Position numbers and translations under genes: made by a program
Origin: Acetobacter sacchari
GTDB taxonomy: Bacteria > Pseudomonadota > Alphaproteobacteria > Acetobacterales > Acetobacteraceae
DNA length: 64,000 nucleotides
Direction of reading: 5' to 3'
NCBI RefSeq assembly: GCF_017377715.1
Contig: NZ_JAFVMF010000010.1
Span: 113,938 to 177,937, forward strand
Notes under the pieces: generated by a model
What the model saw: only the letters and a program-made list of their open reading frames with translations
Told to the model about the DNA's origin: nothing
Database searches by the model: none
Shown here: positions 52,989 to 62,717 of the stretch, in pieces
Numbering within the stretch: position 1 is the first letter of the stretch
How the letters are laid out: every line of letters begins with the position of its first letter

Positions 52989-53267
52989 ATGACGAACAAC
53001 GATCTGATCGAACGAATTTCGGCTGCGGCGGACATCTCCAAAAAGGACGCGAAGACGGCCCTTGAGGCTGTTTTTGCCGCGATAAGGGAGGCCGCCGCCA
53101 AGGGCGAGGAAACCAGTATTACGGGCTTCGGCAAGTTCGTCGTGCGCTCGAGGCCCGAGCGCACGGGTCGCAATCCCCAGACCGGCGAGGAAATTACCAT
53201 TCCTGCAGGCCGCAAGCTGGCCTACACCCCGTCGAAAGGCGTCAAGGAGGCTCTTTCGGGCGCGTAA
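52989..53267 (+). CDS. HU-type DNA-bending protein
   Basis: 92 residues with TNNDLIERISAAADISKKDA, GFGKFVVRSRPERTGRNPQT and the basic arm end, the full HU/IHF pattern. It would compact or bend plasmid DNA, perhaps helping relaxosome or partition. The longer frame upstream is not used. Confidence 0.93.
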   Translation: MTNNDLIERISAAADISKKDAKTALEAVFAAIREAAAKGEETSITGFGKFVVRSRPERTGRNPQTGEEITIPAGRKLAYTPSKGVKEALSGA

Positions 53268-53326
53268 GGGCTCGTACTCGATCCCGCAACCTGATAGACT
53301 GGCCCTCCATGGTGGGAGGGTCTTTT

Positions 53327-53578
53327 ATGCAACTTGCCCTGTTCCCGACTTCCGCGTCGCTGGTTCGCATCGATCCCGCCAGCAACGCGTGGCGTTACTA
53401 TGAACTGACGGTCCAGCCGGACCTGTTTGGCGGCGCCGCGCTCATGCGGCGCTGGGGCCGGATCGGGACCCAGGGCCGGTTGCGTCTTGACCTGTTCGTC
53501 GACGCCGGGGCGGCCGCCAACCAACTCGCCCGACTGAGCCGCCAGAAACTGGCCAGAGGCTACGCTCCGCGCCCCTAG
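53327..53578 (+). CDS. WGR-domain protein
   Basis: 83 residues, from the ATG behind GGAGGG. The RRWGRIGTQGR motif near residue 45 gives the family its name. WGR domains bind nucleic acid or nucleotides; stand-alone ones are common on alphaproteobacterial plasmids. Its last 60 bp are repeated exactly beyond the toxin-antitoxin pair. Confidence 0.85.
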   Translation: MQLALFPTSASLVRIDPASNAWRYYELTVQPDLFGGAALMRRWGRIGTQGRLRLDLFVDAGAAANQLARLSRQKLARGYAPRP

Positions 53579-53582
53579 TCGC
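53516..53582 (+). repeat. 67-bp direct repeat, first copy
   Basis: Covers the end of the WGR gene and its stop. The identical second copy is at 54451-54517. Confidence 0.9.
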
Positions 53583-53721
53583 ACCTGCCCGCCAACGGCA
53601 TCGGAATAATATGAGCTGTTCGAACCAGTGGGTTGAAGTCTCCGGGTATAAAAATCAGCGTTGAAATTCGCCCTATCAACAGGTAAATGTAGTCACGTAT
53701 GGCTACATATGGAGGCGCGAC

Positions 53722-53970
53722 ATGCTGACCATCAACCTCAGAGACGCCAAGGCTGGATTTTCCAGCCTCGTTGATGAAGCCGTCAAAGGAGAGATCGTGA
53801 CCATCACCCGCCATGGCAAGCCCGTTGCAGCCTTGGTTTCGGTCGAGGCGGCGGAGATCGCGCGCAAAGCGCTCGTTCGCAAACGGCCGGGCCTTGTCAG
53901 CTATCTCAGGACGTTCCCAGGCGGAGAGTTCCCGCGCAACCGCAAACCATCGCGGGATGTCGAGCTTTGA
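53722..53970 (+). CDS. Phd/YefM-type antitoxin
   Basis: 82 residues. LTINLRDAKAGFSSLVDEAVKGE and ITRHGKPVAALVSVE are the Phd family pattern. It probably binds the operon promoter and masks the toxin. It overlaps the toxin gene by four bases. Confidence 0.9.
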   Translation: MLTINLRDAKAGFSSLVDEAVKGEIVTITRHGKPVAALVSVEAAEIARKALVRKRPGLVSYLRTFPGGEFPRNRKPSRDVEL

Positions 53971-54428
53971 GCGGCTTCCTGCTCGACACCAACGTCGTCT
54001 CCTTGCTGGCGCCGTCGAGGTCGGAAGCACCCGCAGACTTCCTCACTTGGCTGGATCGCATGGACGCCGATGGACGGCTATTTCTGTCGGTCGTCTCCAT
54101 CCATGAGATCGAGAAGGGAATCGCGCTCCTCGACCACAAGGGGGCAACGGCGAAGGCCGCGAGCCTGAAAGCATGGCTCAGCGGCCTTGTCTCCACATAC
54201 GATGACAAGATCGTTGGTTTCGATGCGCAGGCCGCCGCAATCGGCGGGCGGCTGGAAGCGAAGGCGCTCGCAGCCGGCCATGACCCCGGCATGGCTGACG
54301 CCGTGATTGCCGGGACCGCCGCAGCGCATGAACTCGTCATCGTCACCCGCAACACGAAGCATTTCCTGCCATTCGGTATCGCCGTGTTGTCGCCTGACGA
54401 GGCTGCCGCACAAGGAGGTCCGGCATGA
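53967..54428 (+). CDS. PIN-domain toxin (VapC type)
   Basis: 153 residues. GFLLDTNVVSLLA at the start, an Asp-Glu pair in the middle (SVVSIHEIEKG) and the late DAVIAGTAAAHELVIVTRNTKHF are the acidic residues of a PIN ribonuclease. Normal length, probably active. Confidence 0.92.
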   Translation: MSGFLLDTNVVSLLAPSRSEAPADFLTWLDRMDADGRLFLSVVSIHEIEKGIALLDHKGATAKAASLKAWLSGLVSTYDDKIVGFDAQAAAIGGRLEAKALAAGHDPGMADAVIAGTAAAHELVIVTRNTKHFLPFGIAVLSPDEAAAQGGPA

Positions 54429-54450
54429 CCACTTTGAGCTGGAGGTGTAC

Positions 54451-54517
54451 GCCAACCAACTCGCCCGACTGAGCCGCCAGAAACTGGCCAGAGGCTACGC
54501 TCCGCGCCCCTAGTCGC
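54451..54517 (+). repeat. 67-bp direct repeat, second copy
   Basis: Identical to 53516-53582. The sequence before it (DHFELEVYA in the WGR frame) differs from the WGR gene, so only the tail was duplicated. Confidence 0.9.
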
Positions 54518-54540
54518 CCCTTCCTTCTCCGCTCGCCCTT

Positions 54541-54560
54541 TCTCGTCGCATGACGGCATC
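54541..54560 (+). promoter_or_regulatory. Dispersed motif before the relaxase operon
   Basis: TCTCGTCGCATGACGGCATC, 42 bp before the accessory gene. Confidence 0.55.
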
Positions 54561-54601
54561 CGAACCTGTGTTGAGACACTTGAAACGCAGGGCAGGACAG
54601 T

Positions 54602-54910
54602 ATGAGCGACACTCCACAACTCACTGAAGCCGAGTGGCGGGCGCATATCGACGAGCAGTTTGACGCCGTGAAGGAAGCCCTTCGCGGCCTCGCCGCGCGC
54701 CAGACGATGATTCTGGAGCTTCTCACGCCAGTAGAGAAAGACGGCCCCACTCTGGACGAGCTGCTGGCGCGCGTGGTGACCCTGATCGCCGATCAGCGCC
54801 CCGTTCTGCGTCGTATCGACCATACGACGGGGGTTTCGCTCGATATTCTGGAAGGCCGCGAACCTCGGTCCCGAGAGACGCCAGACGGGGCGGGGGCTGA
54901 CGGAGCATGA
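54602..54910 (+). CDS. Mobilisation accessory protein
   Basis: 102 residues, helical and acidic, with LTEAEWRAHIDEQFDAVKEA at the start. Its stop overlaps the relaxase start (ATGA), so they are co-translated and probably act together at the nick site. No named family can be assigned. Confidence 0.6.
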   Translation: MSDTPQLTEAEWRAHIDEQFDAVKEALRGLAARQTMILELLTPVEKDGPTLDELLARVVTLIADQRPVLRRIDHTTGVSLDILEGREPRSRETPDGAGADGA

Positions 54911-57900
54911 TGACGTTCCGGAAGATCTCGGCCGCCTGTAAGGGGCGGTTGGTGACGGCCTATTACACTCAGGACATACCTGACCCCGAGATCGATTTCC
55001 GTCTCGATCCCACGAAGGCGCCCGATGGAGACGGCGCCCGCCTGACCAGCTACTACACGGGTCGTGACGGCCGCGCCGCCTGGCGTCCGGACCTGAGCGC
55101 CCGGGCGGCGGACGTCCTGGGCATCGACCGGTTCAGTCCACCGACCAATGAACAGCTTGCCAACCTGTATGAGGCGAAGCGCGCCGATAATGGCGAAGCC
55201 TGGTCAGCGCATGGTCGCAAGATCAGCGCGTATGATCTCACGCTGGCTCCCCACAAGTCCGTGACGCTGGCCGCCGAATTCGCCACGACCGAGGCCGAGC
55301 GTGCGGCCATCTGGCATGCGATTGATACGGCGAACGACGCCACCATGCGTTACGTCGCCCGCGAACTGGGACAGGCCAGACGGGGGCGAGGCGGAAAGGA
55401 CGGCGCCGAGGAAGGGGAGGTGGCCTGGGTGTCCTACCGCCACACGACGGCGCGCCCGACCGTCGAGGCGAAAGACCCGGAAACCGACGTGACCTACCTG
55501 ATCGACACGCCGGTCGGCGGAGATCCGCACGCTCATATTCATAATACCCTGTTCAACATGGTCGTGACCGAGGACGGTCATGTCGGCTCCCTCGACACGA
55601 AACAGTTGCGCTCGCGCGTTCATGAATTCGGGGCGTATTTTCAGGCCGTGCTGGCTCAGGAGCTGCGCAGCCTCGGGATCGAGCAGCAATACGACGCAAA
55701 TGAACAGGCCACGATCGTCAGCGCCGTGCCGCAACCAATCTCGGATTTCTTCAGCAAGGGTCGGCGTAATGTTCTCAAGGCCGCTCAGGCTTATGCGACG
55801 GATCAGGGACTGGACTGGGACGAGATGTCGATCGAGGGGAAGCAGAAAATCCTCTCGATGGCGGGTCTGGCCGCACGGCTGGGCAAGGATCAGGGCGCCG
55901 ATGACCGGGAGATCTGGAAACGACAGGCCGACGAGCTGGGCTGGGTCGACCAGAGCCTGATCGGACCTGAGATCGATCCGGGCCTCGATCGTCATGGTCG
56001 GCTCGACGAGGCATGGCGTTTCGTCGCGCGCCATCTGGAGGAAGAGTTCAAGACCGCTGCGGTGATCGACCATCACAAGCTGCGCATGTACGCCGCACGA
56101 GGCCTGATCGCGACGGGGATTGAAGGCGGCATCAAGGATATCGACGACGTCGTCGCACTCACCGAGGAGCGCGGAATTGAAGTGCGCGGGCAGAAAGTGC
56201 AGCTCGTGATCTCCATGAATGGCGACCATGAAAGGGTGACGCATACCGAACAAATCCGCATCGAGGAGGATCTGACTGTCCATGTGGCTCGGGCGGCCGA
56301 GGATCGGCGCGGGGCTCTCGGTAGGGAAGCGATCGACAGAGCCATTGAGCGATCCGGTCTGGATTTTGAATCCGCGCACGGTCTGGCGCAGCGTGAGGCG
56401 GTCTACACCCTGGGGCAGGGCGGCGCGATCGCCAAGCTGACCGGCGTGGCCGGGTCCGGGAAGACGACGCTTCTCAGGCCGCTGGTTGACGCGTGGCGCC
56501 ATGATGAACGCGCGGGGGCAGAGGGACGCCGGGTGATCGGCGTTGCGAACGCCTGGCGTCAGGCGCATGAACTGGAGGGTGCGGGTATTGAAGAGACCTA
56601 CGCGCTTTCGCCATTTCTTGATCGCGCTGACCGGGGCGATCTCGTGCTGGACCGCAACACCGTCATCGTTGTCGACGAGGTAGGGCAGGTGGCGCCTCGC
56701 CAGATGCTCAGGTTATTGGAGATGCAGCGCGATACGGGTCTCACCCTGAGGCTGATGGGCGACCGTGAGCAGGCGCAGTCGATCGAGGCCGGCGACGCGC
56801 TTGAGATCATAGACCGCGTTCTCAATGATACAGATAGCGCTGAGCTTCTGTCGGCGGTCAGGCAGAGGCGGCAGCGGGACCGGACGATCGCGGGACTGTT
56901 CCGCGGCGAAGAGCCCGGTCCGGACGATCTGGACGCCTGGGCGACGAAAGGGAAAGCGAAGGCCGCGGAGACGGATGCAGAGCGTGACGACGATCTTCGC
57001 AACCGCTTTCACACGGATGAGGTGAAGAAGGCCATCGCGATGAAGCGGGAAGACGGAACCATAAGTCTCGTTACCGGAGACCATGCAAATGTGCTGGAGA
57101 CGATCGCACGCCACTATCTCGATCGACGGGACGCCCTGAGAGCGGAAGGCCCGAAGCAGGACGGATCATATAAAACCGTCAGCATGTCGGTCCTGACCAA
57201 TCGCGATGCGGCTGACCTGAGTTTGGCCGTAAGAAAACTCCTTCAGGAACGCGGGGACGTCTCACGAGATGAGCGTATCGTGAAGGCGGTCGACCAGCGC
57301 GGCGAGGAATACGACCTGGCTCTCGCCGCAGGTGATCGTGTTCGTCTCTACAAGCGGGTTTGGGGGACCGTTGACGGTCAATCCACATGGGCGGGAAACA
57401 ACGGCGATATATGCGAGGTTGTGGCCACGACTGATGATGGGGTGCGTCTGCGTCTGCGGGACGGTCGGGAAGCCGACGTGCAATGGCGACGTCTGTCTGA
57501 CGGACGGTCCAACCGCGTCATGCTTGGATTTGGTCACGCCATGACGGTCGACGCCGCGCAAGGCATAACGTCTGACGAACATATCAACGCCATGCCTCGG
57601 GGCGTCGATCTGGCGACAGGCTTCACGTCCTATGTCGCCGAGAGTCGCGCACGGGGTTCGACCTGGACGATGATCGCGGACGGAGCCACCTTCGAAGCTG
57701 TGCGCAACGGCCGGGCGCTGGGAGATCAGACGCCCATCACCAGCGACGATTTATGGAATTATGTCGCGCGCAAAATGGCGCACAAGCCCTACAAGGCTTT
57801 GGGAATGGACCTGCCACACCGAAAAAGACAGGATCGGGATAAGCGGGTGCGTGAGTTAATCGACGTCGGCCGGAAAATTGAGCAGGCGCGCCGGGACGGC

Positions 57901-58152
57901 CGCGATCCAGGTCAGGAGAACCGGATTGCGGTCCGCGGACGGCAATTGCAAAAAGAGCATGGCGGTCTTATCGCGAGGCTCGATAATGAACTGCGCCAGA
58001 TCATGGAGCGTGCGCCGGTTGTGATGAGCGAGCGAGAACTCAGCCTGCGCCGCGAATGGGCGGGAGCCACGCCGCCCCATGGTGAACAGCCAGTCCAGTG
58101 CGAACGGAAAAACGGGCAGAGGGCGTTCAGAACAGGATTCTTACAAGTATGA
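54907..58152 (+). CDS. MobF-family relaxase-helicase (TrwC/TraI type)
   Basis: 1,081 residues. The relaxase domain has the catalytic YYT near residue 19, SYYTGRDG near 48, KSVTLAAEFA near 116 and the three-histidine metal site DPHAHIHNTLF near 207. The helicase domain has GVAGSGKTTLLRPL near 513, VVDEVGQVAPRQML near 588, and FGHAMTVDAAQGITSDEHI near 877. It nicks the transfer origin, stays bound to the strand and unwinds it. The C-terminal ~45 residues also appear, diverged, at 62955. A motif copy stands upstream of the operon. Confidence 0.92.
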   Translation: MMTFRKISAACKGRLVTAYYTQDIPDPEIDFRLDPTKAPDGDGARLTSYYTGRDGRAAWRPDLSARAADVLGIDRFSPPTNEQLANLYEAKRADNGEAWSAHGRKISAYDLTLAPHKSVTLAAEFATTEAERAAIWHAIDTANDATMRYVARELGQARRGRGGKDGAEEGEVAWVSYRHTTARPTVEAKDPETDVTYLIDTPVGGDPHAHIHNTLFNMVVTEDGHVGSLDTKQLRSRVHEFGAYFQAVLAQELRSLGIEQQYDANEQATIVSAVPQPISDFFSKGRRNVLKAAQAYATDQGLDWDEMSIEGKQKILSMAGLAARLGKDQGADDREIWKRQADELGWVDQSLIGPEIDPGLDRHGRLDEAWRFVARHLEEEFKTAAVIDHHKLRMYAARGLIATGIEGGIKDIDDVVALTEERGIEVRGQKVQLVISMNGDHERVTHTEQIRIEEDLTVHVARAAEDRRGALGREAIDRAIERSGLDFESAHGLAQREAVYTLGQGGAIAKLTGVAGSGKTTLLRPLVDAWRHDERAGAEGRRVIGVANAWRQAHELEGAGIEETYALSPFLDRADRGDLVLDRNTVIVVDEVGQVAPRQMLRLLEMQRDTGLTLRLMGDREQAQSIEAGDALEIIDRVLNDTDSAELLSAVRQRRQRDRTIAGLFRGEEPGPDDLDAWATKGKAKAAETDAERDDDLRNRFHTDEVKKAIAMKREDGTISLVTGDHANVLETIARHYLDRRDALRAEGPKQDGSYKTVSMSVLTNRDAADLSLAVRKLLQERGDVSRDERIVKAVDQRGEEYDLALAAGDRVRLYKRVWGTVDGQSTWAGNNGDICEVVATTDDGVRLRLRDGREADVQWRRLSDGRSNRVMLGFGHAMTVDAAQGITSDEHINAMPRGVDLATGFTSYVAESRARGSTWTMIADGATFEAVRNGRALGDQTPITSDDLWNYVARKMAHKPYKALGMDLPHRKRQDRDKRVRELIDVGRKIEQARRDGRDPGQENRIAVRGRQLQKEHGGLIARLDNELRQIMERAPVVMSERELSLRREWAGATPPHGEQPVQCERKNGQRAFRTGFLQV

Positions 58153-58199
58153 GAAATTTTTTCCGAAAAGGACGATATGACCTGCGAATTTACTGGTAA

Positions 58200-58916
58200 T
58201 CAAGAATCTAGAGTAATACGAAGTTGAGCGGAGGCAGTGGCAAACCACTTTATGATTGGATACCACCTCCCGAAATACCGAGCTTCCCTTAGGTTTAAAG
58301 TCATACCCCGTTTTGAAATATAGGAAAGTTCGTAAACAGGGAAGTAAGCGTCGCTATAGGTCGCGTTTTGTATAATATTATTAAACAATATTCTTCCTAC
58401 CCGTCCATTCCCATCCCCAAAAGGATGCAAGGTAACCAACGAACAGTAAGCGTACATTGCCGAAAAATAAGGATTAACTCTAGCATAGGAGTTTATACGA
58501 GATCGTATATTTTCAATTTCCAAATCTATCACATTAAAGTTTGGGTAGAATATTGTTTCGTGTGAAATATGCCCAGATGTTCTAACTGGAAAATTTCGAA
58601 ACTTAGATGGTGATCGAAAAATATGGCTGTGAAGGTTAATAAGATATGCCACGAACGATCTATTATCAGGAAACAGGTTATAAATATCCAATTTCGGACA
58701 ATCAAAAATTGACTCAGTTCCGGATTTTATACCCGGCATCGAGTCATAGTAATTCATTATTTTATTCGACAGCCTGTGGTGCAACTTGTAGGAATCGACC
58801 AAACAATCACCATCTATGGGGCGAGTGTTATACCACAAGATATTCTCTTTTTTCTTGTTTTTTGCAATGTAATTGAAATTATCAGAAAATTCATCAAAAA
58901 AAAGGTAATAATTCAT
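58200..58916 (-). CDS. Fic-domain protein
   Basis: 238 residues. The core HPFGDGNGRVGRILFNN near residue 163 is the exact Fic motif HPFxxGNGRxxR, so AMP (or another nucleotide) transfer onto a target protein is likely. The N-terminus is unassigned and I see no inhibitory helix motif. The gene is far richer in A and T than the relaxase beside it, a sign of transfer from another source. Confidence 0.85.
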   Translation of the reverse strand: MNYYLFFDEFSDNFNYIAKNKKKENILWYNTRPIDGDCLVDSYKLHHRLSNKIMNYYDSMPGIKSGTESIFDCPKLDIYNLFPDNRSFVAYLINLHSHIFRSPSKFRNFPVRTSGHISHETIFYPNFNVIDLEIENIRSRINSYARVNPYFSAMYAYCSLVTLHPFGDGNGRVGRILFNNIIQNATYSDAYFPVYELSYISKRGMTLNLREARYFGRWYPIIKWFATASAQLRITLDS

Positions 58917-58973
58917 TAATTTGAGTTGGTTCTATACAGGAAAGCGGCTCATATTGTATAAAACGCATTGCCA

Positions 58974-59768
58974 TCATCTTGTAAATGAATTAAAGTCGGT
59001 TTCCATTGTCCCTATGAATACATCATTTGATATATTGTTTAATGATTTCGATCTATTCCTATACTGATCTTCAAATTTATTTTTTGCTAGGATATTCCTT
59101 TGTGCGTCGCCGTGTGTGAGATGAATTCCGCGCCCATGACACAATCGTCTCAGTCCCAGCGTTAATTGCGATCTCAATATAAAATCAATATCCTCCCAGC
59201 CCCATCCTTCTAATGCGGAATTATATCCGCCAACAGCAGTAAAATTTTCTTTCAAGATGGAAAATATACCTGGAGCGCCCCGCGCGCGTATCTGAGGAAA
59301 TGATGAAGATATAGTGGTATAAACCTCAATTCCATTCGAGCAACATATTTTTATACCGTGATCTATCCTATGTAGATTTCCGTACGGGACAAAGTTTTCA
59401 GGAATAACGCTTTCGGATACGATTTCGAGCGTAAAAAAATTCTTCTTCACTACGTTGTTCGCGACGAACTCAAAATCAAAATCTGTCAGATAAACGTCAG
59501 AGTCGCAAAATAAAAGAACATCCTTTCTGGCATAACTTGCTGCTATATTTATAAAAAATGATTTATTGAACTGCTTGTCTCCTGAGTAAATTCCTAGTAC
59601 ATTTAAGGATTCGGATCGTATTTTGTCCTTAAATGCAGTAAATATATCATTATTGTCATGAACTATTATGATTTCAGACAAATATCGCGCAGCAATCGCC
59701 ATTGTCTTTTCTATGGTTTCCACATACTCTGGGCGAGAAACAGCAACGACTATTAAGGAAAAAGACAT
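58974..59768 (-). CDS. Family 2-like glycosyltransferase
   Basis: 264 residues. SFSLIVVAVSRPEYV at the start, LLFCDSDVYLTDFDFEF with the DxD motif near residue 90 and VGGYNSALEGWGWEDIDFIL near 190 are the GT-A features of galactosyl- or N-acetylgalactosaminyl-type transferases. It would add sugar to an unknown acceptor in the cytoplasm. AT-rich like its neighbour. It begins about 60 bp before a dead IS5 element. Confidence 0.8.
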   Translation of the reverse strand: MSFSLIVVAVSRPEYVETIEKTMAIAARYLSEIIIVHDNNDIFTAFKDKIRSESLNVLGIYSGDKQFNKSFFINIAASYARKDVLLFCDSDVYLTDFDFEFVANNVVKKNFFTLEIVSESVIPENFVPYGNLHRIDHGIKICCSNGIEVYTTISSSFPQIRARGAPGIFSILKENFTAVGGYNSALEGWGWEDIDFILRSQLTLGLRRLCHGRGIHLTHGDAQRNILAKNKFEDQYRNRSKSLNNISNDVFIGTMETDFNSFTR

Positions 59769-59829
59769 AACATAAAAACCTCTTCATGGTGCCAATTATC
59801 GAGATCAATATTAATAAAGTCAACTCTCA

Positions 59830-60245
59830 CAGTGAACTCAGGGGGATTGTAAACCTATCTTCTGCGGCTTTCGTGGGTTTGATGCCTAAGGGATTTGCCA
59901 CGCGACTTGGATCCCCCTGATCGAGCATCACTTTAGAGCGACTTTCAAATCCATGTTTTGAGTGGCCGGAAGCATATTGAGTGAGCATGCGATCGTGCTG
60001 AATACTAGATGGATGTCGGCCCTTCGTTCGTAGCGGACGGTGAGCGTCGGAAACGTGAGATCCAGGTGAATGTGCGTTCGACGACCCAGAGATACTTTCC
60101 GAGATGTGAACGAACAGCACCCCCGTCAATGCCGACTGGTCAGAAAGACGGGGAGTCCGCCTTTGAGACGTGGAGAATGACAGGAAGAAGCGATTCAATA
60201 GTCGCCCAGAGTTCATAGGAGACAATAGGCACGAACATACAGACT
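59830..60245 (-). pseudogene. Internally deleted IS5-family transposase
   Basis: On the minus strand, one frame has YELWATIESLLP, the N-terminal helix of IS5-type transposases. A different frame continues with LWVVERTFTWISRFRR, their C-terminal signature. The catalytic middle is lost. Confidence 0.6.
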
Positions 60246-60327
60246 CATCCCGCATTCAGTCAAATACTACAAGGGTTTTGAAAGGCGTTCTTATCCACAG
60301 ACAGATAAACGTCGGAGAAATTGACAG

Positions 60328-61158
60328 CTAGTCCCCCAACACTACCGAACTCCTCGCTCGAAAAAGAGATCTAAGACACGCGATATAGCAACTGACAATT
60401 ATGACGGTATTTAGGTTGAAAGTGAACAAACACTCCCAAATAACATCACTGAAAATCGGAGTGATAATAAAAATCTTTGTCGATATTACGCATATCAATA
60501 AAAAAAACCACAGTAGCGATGGAGCTATAAAGAAAAAATTAAGACTTGTTGGTTCATGTTTTTCTAAATATTTCCTTTTCATTAATATAAACACCAAGAA
60601 TATAACGAAATAGAAAATAGATATAATTAACGGATTTGTATTCTGAATATAAGCATCTACTATAGAGTGAGTGAATGACATTGCGATTAGAGCAACGCAT
60701 GTCATGAGATATCTATTTTTATTTGTAAGGAGAAATGTTAATGCTATTATCGAAGAGAACTCAATGTGGCTGGGCATTGCCAACACTTGCCTTACCCAAA
60801 TTGTAAAATTATCGCGATCGGGTAATAGTCTGCACCACCCGTAAGTTTCCCACCCAGAAAATGCAGCTGAAACACAGACAGATGAGCGAAGCAAGTTCTG
60901 TTCTTTAAGGAGTTTGAATCCGACTATTGAAAACAAAAACTTTAATGATTCCTCACGAAAACCCAATATATAAACATTATCAGTAAGTGAAATATAATGC
61001 GCTATATAAAAATACACCTTAAATGAAGCGATTACAATAAGACCAAATAATGCATAGGCAAATAATTTTACAAAATCCGCCCTGTGCTCTCTATATATGT
61101 TGAGGCAGAAAAAATTGCATAGTGAAAAATACGTAGTAATCAAACATAGAGAGAGCAC
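60328..61158 (-). CDS. PrsW-like membrane protease
   Basis: 276 residues with about seven or eight membrane helices. The conserved polar sites of PrsW-type glutamic proteases seem present: FREESLKFLF near residue 68, AAFSGWETYGW near 98, MPSHIEFSS near 126 and FTHSIVDAYIQ near 160. Such enzymes cut membrane proteins, for example anti-sigma factors. Substrate unknown. AT-rich. Assignment is by motif only. Confidence 0.6.
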   Translation of the reverse strand: MLSLCLITTYFSLCNFFCLNIYREHRADFVKLFAYALFGLIVIASFKVYFYIAHYISLTDNVYILGFREESLKFLFSIVGFKLLKEQNLLRSSVCVSAAFSGWETYGWCRLLPDRDNFTIWVRQVLAMPSHIEFSSIIALTFLLTNKNRYLMTCVALIAMSFTHSIVDAYIQNTNPLIISIFYFVIFLVFILMKRKYLEKHEPTSLNFFFIAPSLLWFFLLICVISTKIFIITPIFSDVIWECLFTFNLNTVIIVSCYIACLRSLFRARSSVVLGD

Positions 61159-61224
61159 AGATTATAGGATCCCTAAGGTAAGGAATATTACTGTCATCAA
61201 TCAACGATTATATAAGTTGCAGAT

Positions 61225-62084
61225 TTACTTGGAAATGCCCCCTGTAGTATCATTTCCTCCTGCCAACGACGCTCCGGGTATGTTAACTTTATGATTATCC
61301 AGAGCAACAGGTACGGAGGCTATATAATTATTTTGTAACGCCGCTTGCTGATAACTCCCCACAATGGGCGTGCCATCGTAGTTACTAGCTATATCGCTAG
61401 CGACTTCGTTTAGAAAATCTTGTGAAATTTGTAGGAGCTGGTCGCTCGTTAGATCAGACGACATCATCGTCGATTGCGCCGCTGACGAGGTGCCTGCAAT
61501 AAATTTCATAGAATCATTCGATTTATTTTGATTACCTCCCATAATTTTATCGAATGCTCTTTCAAAGTCTCCCATTATTCGATTTGCTGCGGTCTCTATA
61601 TCGCCGAGTATCCTACCCGCGATCTCATTCGAAAATCCTATGCAACCTCCAGCCGACACAGCGTTTCCTGGAAGATGAAGTGAAAAAGAAAGCTGATTAG
61701 GACCAGTGGAAACACTGCAAGCCCCTGTTGCGTTGTTAACGGTCGTGGCGCCGGCAGGAGGTGCTATAGTGCCATTTTTTACTCCCGTCTGCAGCGCTTC
61801 ACTTTGCCCATCCTGCATTTGGAATTTATTTTGCGCATTTGGCGATAAATCTGCAATCTGCCATAATCGGCCTTTCCATTGCCGCCAGTAGTCGGACCTA
61901 CCCCGCCGCCGCCGCCTGGGATTGTACCTCCGCCTCCTCCAGGCTGCGTTCCGATAACAGTCAGGCTTTCAGAGGGCATGGCCGAGAAGAGTAGCAAATC
62001 GTCCTCAGATGCGAAGGTCTGTGCAGGAACAAAAGTTTCCATATTCGCCGTCTCGCCCACTTCAATTGTTACGTTAAGTTTCAA
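61225..62084 (-). pseudogene. Frameshifted gene, Gly-rich linker and unknown C-terminal domain
   Basis: The 5' part (from ATG 62084) encodes an N-terminal strand-rich piece (KLNVTIEVGETANMETFVP) and a Gly/Pro linker (PGGGGGTIPGGGGG). The frame then runs off. A second frame continues at about 61840 with FQMQDGQSEALQTG and reads to 61225 with an amphipathic C-terminus. Joined by one shift, they would form a protein of ~285 residues. No family recognised. It may be one gene broken by an indel or a sequencing error. Confidence 0.5.
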
Positions 62085-62221
62085 TATTACGTTGCGATAT
62101 GTTTCGATGAAATGTCAAGCTCTCTAAGAGGCTGTAAGGCCCTGATCCAATCCAATCCGAAGCGTTAACGATGTGGATGAGCGCAGAGCGCTGGTTTGAC
62201 GCTAAAAAACGTTAAGGCTGA

Positions 62222-62650
62222 TCAAGTGCCTGATCTGTTATCAGGCTTTCGGCGTAAAGTTTCAGCTGCGCGATCCCATAGAAAATCGCTGGAGAACGCA
62301 ATATGCTCCCACCTGACAAGTGAAGTGTGCGCTAGCAGCGCAGGATCGGGTGGCTCACCGATCAACTGACGTGTCGAACTGCATCGCCGATGGCGCAACG
62401 TTTCCTGCCTTCAACGAGGCGACAAGGCGGAGAACCTCGCCCCAGGGCTCTCCGATCGTGTTTGTATTTATTCGCTTGCCAAGCAGCGGTCTGAGTACCA
62501 GATAGGTGGCCGCATGAGTTGAAACCGGTCAGACGCCGGTCAGGAAAATCCCGCAGGCGCCGGCAGAACCGGAATCCCAGCATCGCGCAGAGCGCGAACG
62601 CATGATCTGTTGCGCCGCCAGTGTCAGTCCCGGCGATCAGGATGTCGCCG
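62222..62650 (-). pseudogene. Remnant of a Tn3-family transposase (TnpA)
   Basis: Several minus-strand frames carry typical TnpA C-terminal pieces in order: DTGGATDHAFALCAMLGFRF, YLVLRPLLGKRINTNTIG, WGEVLRLVASLKAG and WEHIAFSSDFLWDRAAETL. Frameshifts break the gene and the first two thirds are missing. Confidence 0.7.
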
Positions 62651-62717
62651 GGTAGCGGATGCGATTGGAAGAAGCGGGGGTGCTGTCACGTTAACGTTGG
62701 GCCTTAGACTGCCCTGC

